Shown piece after piece: positions 1 to 5,459 of a DNA stretch of 11,065 nucleotides. Under the pieces are notes generated by a model. It saw only the letters and a program-made list of their open reading frames with translations, had not been told where the DNA came from and made no database searches. How positions within the stretch are numbered: the stretch's first letter is position 1; every line of letters begins with the position of its first letter. The position numbers and the translations under genes were made by a program. Where the stretch lies: NCBI GenBank assembly GCA_002408065.1, contig DHQI01000025.1, forward strand, positions 1 through 11,065. Reading direction: 5' to 3'. The stretch comes from Bacteroidales bacterium UBA5342. GTDB lineage: Bacteria > Bacteroidota > Bacteroidia > Bacteroidales > UBA5342.

Positions 1-62
1 CCCCTACCTACTCGATTACCTGTAATACCAATTTTATTTTAAGATGAGCCTAAAATAATTTT

Positions 63-147
63 AATGGCTATGCGGTAGTTTGCAGGTGAAAACTAATGAG
101 CACTGGAAGTGCGGCTTATCTCAGCCTCCCGACGGTCTCGGGAGGCT
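63..147 (+). repeat. Structured repeat, copy 1 (64-base core plus hairpin)
   Basis: Bases 63-126 match 3960-4023 at 61 of 64 positions, same orientation. The differences are at 67, 88 and 121. The core can form two small hairpins: TAGTTT (76-81) with AAACTA (90-95), and GCACT (100-104) with AGTGC (108-112). It runs straight into a perfect 10-base-pair hairpin, AGCCTCCCGA (123-132) with TCGGGAGGCT (138-147), whose sequence is unrelated to the hairpin at the same place in copy 2. All three differences lie outside the core stems. It may be a small structured RNA or the end of a non-autonomous mobile element. I do not recognise a named family. Confidence 0.7.
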
Positions 148-261
148 AAGAGTCAACCAAAATCAGGACGCTACAATTGGTATAAGACCTAAAATCCGAT
201 ACCATAAACCACAAGAACACTATAATGTACCTATGCGCACATGTATGCAAGCTTGTAAGCT

Positions 262-269
262 TATGTTTG
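262..269 (+). promoter_or_regulatory. Possible promoter -7 box for the GH127 gene
   Basis: TATGTTTG is an exact match to the Bacteroidota -7 consensus TAnnTTTG, about 30 bases before the ATG at 300. This would give a leader of roughly 25 bases. No TTTG-like -33 box is seen at the expected distance, so support is partial. The two AAGCTT palindromes directly upstream, the second touching the box, could be an operator, but this is speculative. Confidence 0.35.
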
Positions 270-299
270 CACTGTAAATAATTCAAAATCGAACCTGTT

Positions 300-2321
300 A
301 TGAAAACATACAAAAGAATTTTCTTGTTAAGCTTTGCAATCTTGAGTCACTTGTTATTTGTACAGGAAAAAGGCATTATCAACAACAAAGACAGCAAGCA
401 TGTTACATTCAAAAGCATCAACATTGGTGATTGTACCTGGACCAGTGGTTTTTGGGCTGACAAATTCCACACTTGTGAAGAAACGATGTTGCCCTATATG
501 GGCGAATTATTCAGAGGTGACGTAGGGCATTCACTCAATAATTTTAAGATTGCCGCCGGGCTTAAGGAAGGTGAACATAAAGGGATGAAATGGCACGATG
601 GCGATTTTTATAAATACATGGAAGCCGTGACGTACGTGTATGCTCAAAATGGGGATAAAGCTTTGCTTCAGGAATTGGATGAATACATTGATATCATCGG
701 GAAGGCGCAGGCGGACGATGGCTATTTGCAGACCTATGTGCAAATCAATGAGGATGTCAAGCGCTTTGGAAATCGTCAGTATCACGAGATGTATAACAGT
801 GGTCATTTATATACCAGCGCTTGTGTTCATCACCGTGTTACGGGGCAGGAAAATTTTCTGAATATAGCGCTGAAACATGCCGATCAGCTCTACCGTATGT
901 TTTTGCCCGAAACACCTAAAGAGTTGATGCGCTTTGGTTTTAATCAGACGCAGATAATGGGTTTGGCAGAGCTTTATAGAGAAACCAAAGATAAACGTTA
1001 CCTGGAATTGGCCGAGCATTTTATCAATTTGCGTGGACAGTCTAAAGTTGCTCCTGATGCCACTGCTAATTATAGATTCATTGGCGATATGGTGCAGGAA
1101 CGCAAACCGCTGCGCCAAGAAACGTCTGCCGAGGGACATGCTGTGTTGGCTTTATATTTTTATGCAGGAGCAGCTGATGTGTATGCCGAAACAGGAGAAA
1201 AAGCTCTGATAGATGCTCTTGATCGTTTGTGGAGCGATGTGGTTGATAAAAAAATGTACGTTACAGGTGCATGTGGTCAAACGCATCACGGAGCCTCTTC
1301 ACGGGTGGACATGATTCACGAAGGCTTCTTGCAGGAATATATGATGCCTAACCTCTCGGCCTATAACGAGACTTGTGCTAATATCTGTAATTCTATGTTT
1401 AGCTATCGTATGTTGGGTATTCACGGCGAGGCTAAATATGCCGATATTATGGAATTAGTGCTCTTTAATAGTGCGCTCTCCGGTATTAGTGTCGAAGGAA
1501 AAGATTATTTCTATGCCAATCCTTTGCGCGTGTGTGAGCATGGCCATGACCCTGGAAATAATACTGAGTTTGATGTGCGCCAGCCTTATATCAATTGCTT
1601 TTGCTGTCCGCCAAACTTGGTGCGTACCATTGCTAAGGTATCGGGCTGGGCTTATAGTCTGACGGATAATGGTGTGGCCGTTAACTTGTATGGTGGCAAT
1701 AAGTTGCAAACGAAACTGATGGATGGTTCTGTTTTGGAGTTAGAACAAATTTCTCAGTATCCTTGGCAGGGAAATGTGACGCTTAAAGTGGAAAAATGTA
1801 AGAAAACTCCTTTTGAAGTGCAATTACGCATTCCTGAATGGGCAAAAGGAAGCTCTGTGAAAGTGAATGGTGAGGCTGTAGACGTAAAGATACAAGCCGG
1901 AACATACGCCAAAATAGAGCGGAAATGGAAAAAAGGCGATGTTATATATCTAGATTTACCTATGGACATCAAACTTTTGGAAGGGAACCCTTTGATCGAA
2001 GAAGTGCGTAATCAGGTCGCTGTAAAACGTGGTCCGGTGGTCTATTGTGTAGAGTCGCCCGATTTGCCTCAGGGAACCTCAATTTTAGATGTTTATTTTC
2101 CTGTAAAAACAGCATTAACGGCCACTTATAAGCCCGGTTTCCTTGGTGGTGTTGTTACCATCAACGGGGAATTAAAAGTGAGAAAAGATAAAAACGAAGC
2201 CATGTACAACGCAATGTCAGCACCTCAATTTGAAAGCTATCAGGCGCAATTAGTGCCTTATTTTTCCTGGGCTAACCGGGGAGAGGCAGAAATGTCCGTT
2301 TGGCTGCCCGTGATTTGGTAA
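300..2321 (+). CDS. GH127 (DUF1680) beta-L-arabinofuranosidase-like glycoside hydrolase, exported
   Basis: This 673-residue protein has a basic, hydrophobic N-terminus (about residues 1-21) that reads as a signal peptide, so it probably acts in the periplasm or at the cell surface. The rest matches the GH127/DUF1680 family: an alpha-barrel catalytic domain (about 35-450) and a beta-rich C-terminal part that ends in the family-typical YFSWANRGEAEM stretch (654-665). Against the known Bifidobacterium HypBA1 enzyme, E341 aligns with the acid/base Glu322 and E357 and C359 with the zinc ligands Glu338 and Cys340. The CFCCPPN motif (433-439) supplies C435 (the Cys417 nucleophile) and C436. The E341-to-E357 gap of 16 residues equals that in HypBA1. 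It likely removes terminal beta-L-arabinofuranose from plant glycans, although GH127 members vary in substrate. No SusC/SusD pair, regulator or other glycoside hydrolase gene lies in the window. No clear terminator follows it. Confidence 0.92.
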   Translation: MKTYKRIFLLSFAILSHLLFVQEKGIINNKDSKHVTFKSINIGDCTWTSGFWADKFHTCEETMLPYMGELFRGDVGHSLNNFKIAAGLKEGEHKGMKWHDGDFYKYMEAVTYVYAQNGDKALLQELDEYIDIIGKAQADDGYLQTYVQINEDVKRFGNRQYHEMYNSGHLYTSACVHHRVTGQENFLNIALKHADQLYRMFLPETPKELMRFGFNQTQIMGLAELYRETKDKRYLELAEHFINLRGQSKVAPDATANYRFIGDMVQERKPLRQETSAEGHAVLALYFYAGAADVYAETGEKALIDALDRLWSDVVDKKMYVTGACGQTHHGASSRVDMIHEGFLQEYMMPNLSAYNETCANICNSMFSYRMLGIHGEAKYADIMELVLFNSALSGISVEGKDYFYANPLRVCEHGHDPGNNTEFDVRQPYINCFCCPPNLVRTIAKVSGWAYSLTDNGVAVNLYGGNKLQTKLMDGSVLELEQISQYPWQGNVTLKVEKCKKTPFEVQLRIPEWAKGSSVKVNGEAVDVKIQAGTYAKIERKWKKGDVIYLDLPMDIKLLEGNPLIEEVRNQVAVKRGPVVYCVESPDLPQGTSILDVYFPVKTALTATYKPGFLGGVVTINGELKVRKDKNEAMYNAMSAPQFESYQAQLVPYFSWANRGEAEMSVWLPVIW

Positions 2322-2362
2322 GAAAAATGGTGTATGAACCTTTTTGCAAAAATGTAGGCTGC

Positions 2363-2392
2363 TCTGTAATGTCCTACAAAAATGTAACTTTG
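2363..2392 (+). promoter_or_regulatory. Promoter for the ArsC-like gene, with flanking repeats
   Basis: TAACTTTG (2385-2392) matches the TAnnTTTG -7 box exactly, and TCTG (2363-2366) lies 18 bases upstream as a near-match to the TTTG -33 box. Around it are an inverted repeat, TGTAGG (2353-2358) with CCTACA (2373-2378), and a direct repeat CAAAAATGTA (2347-2356 and 2377-2386). Both lie over or beside the promoter and could be regulator sites. Transcription would start near 2400, leaving a leader of about 135 bases if translation starts at 2535. Confidence 0.5.
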
Positions 2393-2534
2393 TGGCATGT
2401 GTTATTTGAGAATGATGAGTAGGAAGTGTTTTGTAAGAATCACATATTGAGCGGGATGGGGTTTCGGTATGCGCTTGCTGTTATACCTTGGCAGATTAAT
2501 TGTGGCATCACTTGGCAAACAAAAACCAAGTCCT

Positions 2535-2933
2535 ATGAATATCACTTTTTACGAGAAACCGGGGTGTATAAACAACACCAGACAACGTTCCATTTTGGAT
2601 AAGAAAGGTCACAAAATTGAGGCAAAATCAGTATTTAATGAAAGCTGGACACGGGAAACTCTGCGTCCTTACTTTGGTAATCTACCTTTGGAGAAATGGT
2701 TTAATATGACCGCGCCGGGTATTAAAAACGGAGAAATTGATCCTGCGAACTTTACCCCTAACACTGCCATCGATGCTATGATTGAAAATCCTTATCTGAT
2801 TCGCCGGCCTCTTATGTCATTTGATGGTCACCGTATCTGTGGTTTCGACCACCCTAAGGTAAAGGCTTTGATTGATGAAGCAGAAATCTCATCTTTCTTG
2901 ACCTGCCCGCAAGAAAATAATAAGTGTAGCTAG
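2535..2933 (+). CDS. ArsC/Spx-fold protein, nitrogenase-associated (arsenate reductase-like) type
   Basis: The 132-residue protein opens with MNITFYEKPGC and continues with an NNTRQ stretch, the start typical of the 'nitrogenase-associated protein' branch of the ArsC/Spx thioredoxin-like family. C11 occupies the N-terminal cysteine position. The double arginine in LIRRPLM (88-94) corresponds to the conserved ArsC-family Arg, and GFDHP (103-107) is also family-typical. Two further cysteines lie at C124 and C131 in a CPQ-containing tail. I chose the ATG at 2535 because family members begin here. An in-frame ATG at 2469 would add 22 residues with no family counterpart. Role: probably thiol redox chemistry or regulation. 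True arsenate reduction is unproven, because no ars transporter or regulator and no nif genes are nearby. It appears to be a stand-alone gene with its own promoter, 213 bases after GH127. Confidence 0.8.
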   Translation: MNITFYEKPGCINNTRQRSILDKKGHKIEAKSVFNESWTRETLRPYFGNLPLEKWFNMTAPGIKNGEIDPANFTPNTAIDAMIENPYLIRRPLMSFDGHRICGFDHPKVKALIDEAEISSFLTCPQENNKCS

Positions 2934-3062
2934 ATTTACCAATGTTTTAGTTTCTCATATTTACAGGATTGCTACTCTGATAGTTAATTTGTAAAGGCTG
3001 TTGTGGCTTGTTGGAGTTGAAAGCATTATGTGAAATTTACAGAGAAACAACCAACTGTCTGT

Positions 3063-3680
3063 TTAAGCGCATTGTCCTTCTATCGTCTCGTTTATTACTA
3101 GCGTTTTTGAGAATCTGTCGTGCCACCACAATGGGCTTGTTTGACCAAAATTAGAAAACACCTCTAATGGTAATAAGCGACAAAATGCCCGTACTAATGT
3201 ATAAGCGAAACAAGGTTTGCTACCTTCTTTATCAACTACTTTTGTTTTAGTGAAAAGTTTAGCTATGGTGTGTCCGGTAAAGTATTCCAAGCTACTGTAG
3301 TACACAATAGTTGTGATGATGTAGCAACTCAAAAATTGCAAGAACTTATGGTCGGTAAACCAAGCGTTTAATTCTGGCAAATTCTTGGCAATTAACGTAT
3401 TGAACAGGAGTATTAGGCCAAAACTCAGACTGGTGATAAAAACGGAATCTAAAATCCAGTTTAATAAGCGTTTTTCCTGTCCGGCTTTTTGGTAATCCTC
3501 ATCCAGCATAGCGTCTATTATCTCTGCATTAGCTATTAAAAAAGGGTCTTCTACATAGTCATGGCAGTAGGTGTCAAAATGAGCAGGGTAGCCTGTCAGC
3601 TTGCATATAATTCCATCTCTGTAATCGTACACATGATAACGGCATTTCGAGCAGTATTTTAGTTGTTCACATCTAGTCAT
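3063..3680 (-). CDS. RDD-family membrane protein with N-terminal Cys-rich domain
   Basis: The 205-residue protein has two parts. Residues 1-45 carry five cysteines (C4, C10, C13, C26, C39) in a CxxC-x12-C-x12-C arrangement with GIICKLTG (23-30). This resembles a small, probably metal-binding, domain found at the start of Bacteroidota membrane proteins. Residues about 65-200 are an RDD domain: R71 and D78 at the start of the first membrane segment (about 76-96), a second segment (about 113-131), a GHTIAK motif (136-141), and D188 in HDRFSKT. RDD proteins are membrane proteins of mostly unknown function; some have been linked to sodium/proton exchange. I chose the ATG at 3680. The frame extends eight codons further to a TTG at 3704, but that is a weaker start and adds nothing conserved. 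It converges with the ArsC-like gene (129-base gap) and has no operon partner. Confidence 0.82.
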   Translation of the reverse strand: MTRCEQLKYCSKCRYHVYDYRDGIICKLTGYPAHFDTYCHDYVEDPFLIANAEIIDAMLDEDYQKAGQEKRLLNWILDSVFITSLSFGLILLFNTLIAKNLPELNAWFTDHKFLQFLSCYIITTIVYYSSLEYFTGHTIAKLFTKTKVVDKEGSKPCFAYTLVRAFCRLLPLEVFSNFGQTSPLWWHDRFSKTLVINETIEGQCA

Positions 3681-3757
3681 TGTCTTGGTTGTAAAGTATA
3701 ACAATAGTATTAGGCGTACCTTTAAGGAGGGTATTGGTTGTACGGTGAACTGTTAGT

Positions 3758-3855
3758 ATGGCTGCTTGCGCACAGTCTACTGTTCTTGTGTTGGAGGTAG
3801 CGAAGTAATGAAAAAAATTTTATTGAGGGAAGGAGGATTTAGTTTTTTGTTTTGA
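3758..3855 (+). other. Two tiny overlapping reading frames, possible leader or small RNA
   Basis: An ATG at 3758 opens a 16-codon frame (MAACAQSTVLVLEVAK) whose TAA (3806-3808) overlaps by one base the ATG (3808) of a 15-codon frame (MKKILLREGGFSFLF, TGA at 3853-3855). GGAGG (3793-3797) precedes the second ATG by 10 bases. This is a strong Shine-Dalgarno in a genome where such sites are scarce. An intrinsic terminator follows 5 bases after the second stop. The layout resembles a leader peptide with attenuator, but there is no plus-strand gene downstream. It could be chance, a remnant, or a small transcript. Confidence 0.25.
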
Positions 3856-3860
3856 AAAGA

Positions 3861-3900
3861 AGCCCGTAGTGTCCAGATTCCTTTGTGGAAGGGGCTTTTT
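3861..3900 (+). terminator. Intrinsic terminator
   Basis: AGCCC (3861-3865) pairs with GGGCT (3892-3896), with an inner TCCA (3872-3875)/TGGA (3886-3889) stem, and is followed by a run of T to 3900. It reads on the plus strand, where the only candidate upstream is the pair of tiny frames at 3758-3855. Its presence suggests that something on the plus strand is, or was, transcribed here. Confidence 0.55.
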
Positions 3901-3911
3901 GTAATAACGAA

Positions 3912-3943
3912 ATGTTTTAAAAAAAAGGTTTTTTTTAAAACAT
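3912..3943. repeat. Perfect AT-rich palindrome, 15-base arms
   Basis: ATGTTTT plus eight A (3912-3926) is exactly complementary to eight T plus AAAACAT (3929-3943), separated only by GG. It lies 12 bases after the preceding terminator's T-run and 16 bases before the structured repeat. It could act as a bidirectional terminator, a protein site, or the border of an inserted element. Confidence 0.75.
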
Positions 3944-3959
3944 GATTTTTATCTTTTTA

Positions 3960-4064
3960 AATGACTATGCGGTAGTTTGCAGGTAAAAACTAATGAGCAC
4001 TGGAAGTGCGGCTTATCACAGCCCAAGGTGGTATGCTGAGCTTGCCGAAGTGTATCGCCTTGGG
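3960..4064 (+). repeat. Structured repeat, copy 2 (64-base core plus longer hairpin)
   Basis: Bases 3960-4023 repeat 63-126 with changes only at 3964, 3985 and 4018. The two core hairpins are conserved: TAGTTT/AAACTA at 3973-3992 and GCACT/AGTGC at 3997-4009. The third hairpin differs in sequence and size from copy 1: CCCAAGG (4022-4028) pairs with CCTTGGG (4058-4064), and wobble pairing extends it inward. Its loop side includes CTGAGCTTGCCGAAG (4036-4050), resembling the widespread short intergenic palindrome of the TTCGGCAAGCTCAG type. This copy is not upstream of any plus-strand gene, which argues against a cis riboswitch and for a stand-alone RNA or mobile repeat. Confidence 0.7.
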
Positions 4065-4088
4065 AAAGGAACAAAGCGTTAGAGATGA

Positions 4089-4251
4089 GCCCTGAAAGGG
4101 CGGATTAGGTAAAAAACACAGTTAAGTCGCCCATACAGGGCTTTGTTACTGGTGACATTTTTACTACTATAATCCAAGCCCTCACACTGTAGCAGAAGCT
4201 TTAGCGTAGGCGCCTGGGCTTTTATATAGATATTTGAACCGCAGAGCGGTT
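4089..4251. repeat. Run of GCCC/GGGC hairpins
   Basis: Four hairpins follow one another: GCCCT/AGGGC (4089-4101), GCCC/GGGC (4129-4141), AAGCCC (4176-4181) with GGGCTT (4216-4221) followed by a short T run to 4223, and AACCGC/GCGGTT (4237-4251). The first two look like the degenerate intergenic palindromes scattered in Bacteroidota genomes. The third could end a plus-strand transcript starting in copy 2 of the structured repeat. The fourth may help end the minus-strand dehydrogenase transcript, whose stop lies 80 bases away. Confidence 0.45.
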
Positions 4252-4331
4252 TGATTATAAGAGAAATATATCTTAATGATATTGGTGTTGGTAGGGCTAA
4301 TTATTTTAAATTGTCAAATCTAGAATTTGAT

Positions 4332-5282
4332 TCAATTCACCACATTCACAGTCCCACCACTCTGAAAAGCCTTAATATTCTCAATAATAATATTCAAGAG
4401 ACGGGCGCGTGCTTCCAAAGTTGCCCATGCAATATGCGGTGTAATATAGCAGTTTTTGGCTGTAGCCAATGGGTTATCAGCCGTAGCAGGCTCTACACTT
4501 AAAACATCCAGTCCGGCACCGGCTATGACATTATTGTTAAGGGCGTCGGCAAGGTCTTTTTCATTGATTAAAGGACCACGTCCTGTATTAATAAGGAAGG
4601 CTGACGGTTTCATCAAAGCTAAAGTATCCTTATTGATAAAACCGGCATTGTCATCTGTCAGCGGACAGTTGATACTCAGGAAATCACTTTCTTTCAAAAT
4701 CGTTTCCAGATCAACTTGTTTTGCCGGAAAATCCACAGATTTTATGCTTCTGTTTTGGTAGATATTTTTCATTCCAAAAGCCAAACCCAGCTTAGCTACG
4801 GCCTGACCAATTTTGCCAAAACCTATAATACCTAAGGTTTTGTCTTTGAGTTCTATTTGAGGTGTAAGGCGGTACGAGAAATCGATGCTCTCGGCCCATT
4901 CACCTTTGCTGACCGAAGCAGCGTGTGTGCTGATGTTCTGTGAAAAATTCAAAATTTGAGAAAACACCATTTGTGCGACCGAATCGGTACTATAAGCCGG
5001 TATGTTGGTAACGATGATGCCACGTTCACGGGCGGCTTCCAAATCAATCACATTATAACCTGTGGCTATCACACCGATGTATTTTAGCTTGGGCAGTTGT
5101 GCAATGACTTCTTTGTCAAACACCACTTTATTGGTGAGCACTATTTCTGCATCTTGGCAGCGGCTGATTGTTTCTTCGGGAGCCGTGTGGTCGTAGGCGG
5201 TAAACTCACCCAGTGCTTCTAAACCTTCCCAGCTCAAATCACCGGGATTCATAGTATATCCGTCTAATAATACGATTTTCAT
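4332..5282 (-). CDS. D-2-hydroxyacid dehydrogenase (glycerate dehydrogenase/hydroxypyruvate reductase type)
   Basis: The 316-residue protein is a full-length NAD(P)-dependent D-2-hydroxyacid dehydrogenase. The substrate-binding domain is split (about 1-100 and 285-316), with the family-typical GVIATGYNVID (70-80), and encloses a Rossmann domain carrying GFGKIG (154-159). The catalytic set is complete: R235 in NTGRGPLIN, E264 in VEPA and H283 in TPHIAWAT. The ATGYN motif and overall length fit the glycerate dehydrogenase subgroup (hydroxypyruvate to D-glycerate with NADH), a cytosolic serine/glyoxylate-linked step. The exact substrate cannot be set from sequence alone. The gene is divergent from the beta-lactamase (177-base gap) and appears to be transcribed alone. 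Confidence 0.92.
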   Translation of the reverse strand: MKIVLLDGYTMNPGDLSWEGLEALGEFTAYDHTAPEETISRCQDAEIVLTNKVVFDKEVIAQLPKLKYIGVIATGYNVIDLEAARERGIIVTNIPAYSTDSVAQMVFSQILNFSQNISTHAASVSKGEWAESIDFSYRLTPQIELKDKTLGIIGFGKIGQAVAKLGLAFGMKNIYQNRSIKSVDFPAKQVDLETILKESDFLSINCPLTDDNAGFINKDTLALMKPSAFLINTGRGPLINEKDLADALNNNVIAGAGLDVLSVEPATADNPLATAKNCYITPHIAWATLEARARLLNIIIENIKAFQSGGTVNVVN

Positions 5283-5302
5283 AAATTCTTATTTTTAAAG
5301 GA

Positions 5303-5310
5303 CAAATATA
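5303..5310 (-). promoter_or_regulatory. Possible promoter -7 box for the dehydrogenase gene
   Basis: On the minus strand the sequence reads TATATTTG, an exact match to TAnnTTTG, ending 20 bases before the start codon at 5282. A clear -33 TTTG is not seen at the expected distance. The leader would be only about 14 bases. Confidence 0.4.
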
Positions 5311-5370
5311 AGTAAAGATATTCTTCGTGAGCCTTTTGACCCTTTGCGAAATAGTTAATTAAGCTGTAGA

Positions 5371-5418
5371 GCAAAGTTACGCAAAGAATTCTTAGCGTCT
5401 TTGCGATTCTTTGCGTTA
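5371..5418. repeat. CGCAAAG-type palindromic element (C)
   Basis: TTACGCAAAGAAT (5377-5389) and ATTCTTTGCGTTA (5406-5418) form a 13-base inverted repeat with one mismatch. Further CGCAAAG/CTTTGCG motifs lie between and upstream (CTTTGCGA at 5342-5349, GCAAAG at 5371-5376). It lies between two divergent genes, and its right arm supplies a possible -33 box for the beta-lactamase promoter. Confidence 0.7.
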
Positions 5419-5438
5419 TAATTATTTCATTATATTTA
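5410..5438 (+). promoter_or_regulatory. Possible beta-lactamase promoter
   Basis: TTTG (5410-5413), inside the right arm of palindrome C, is followed after 17 bases by TATATTTA (5431-5438), one base off the TAnnTTTG -7 consensus. A start near 5446 would give a leader of about 15 bases before the ATG at 5460. Spacing is slightly short compared with the usual 19. Confidence 0.35.
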
Positions 5439-5459
5439 TCAGCTCTAAATCCCATCGCT

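Larger units (their letters stand above)
1..299. other. Non-coding region upstream of the GH127 gene
   Basis: This 299-base stretch holds no convincing gene. It contains copy 1 of the structured repeat (63-147), then about 110 bases with no feature I can name, then two adjacent AAGCTT palindromes (249-254 and 257-262) that abut a possible promoter -7 box (262-269). A 65-codon open frame from a TTG at position 80 runs through the repeat and its hairpin. It has no recognisable protein content and is best read as chance. Confidence 0.6.
3681..4331. other. Structured non-coding region between the RDD and dehydrogenase genes
   Basis: This 651-base stretch has no convincing long gene. In order it holds two tiny overlapping frames (3758-3855), an intrinsic terminator (3861-3900), a perfect AT-rich palindrome (3912-3943), copy 2 of the structured repeat (3960-4064), GCCC/GGGC hairpins (4089-4141), a terminator-like hairpin (4176-4223) and a small AACCGC/GCGGTT hairpin (4237-4251). 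Both neighbours are on the minus strand, so the plus-strand signals do not serve a downstream protein gene. Confidence 0.7.

Noticed and set aside
63..126. Core repeat as the end or domain V of a group II intron
   Set aside because: No GUGYG 5' end, no recognisable domain V bulge/GNRA arrangement and no reverse transcriptase nearby.
80..277. 65-codon open frame from a TTG at position 80
   Set aside because: It runs through the structured repeat and a perfect hairpin, has no recognisable protein features, and the matching frame is not kept in copy 2.
300..2321. GH127 gene as part of a polysaccharide utilisation locus
   Set aside because: No SusC/SusD, sulfatase, hybrid sensor or second glycoside hydrolase gene is present in the window; such a locus could only lie to the left, out of view.
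2469..2534. Longer start for the ArsC-like protein
   Set aside because: The extra 22 residues have no counterpart in the family, which begins at the FYEKPGC region; they are not a convincing signal peptide.
3681..3704. TTG start extending the RDD protein by eight residues
   Set aside because: TTG is a weaker start than the ATG at 3680, and the added residues are not conserved-looking.
3993..4082. 29-codon frame in copy 2 as a real peptide gene
   Set aside because: It is explained by the repeat core plus chance reading through a hairpin; no ribosome site or conservation can be shown.
4251..4761. Plus-strand open frames across the dehydrogenase gene (4251-4502 and 4456-4761)
   Set aside because: They are shadows of a well-supported minus-strand gene with complete catalytic motifs.
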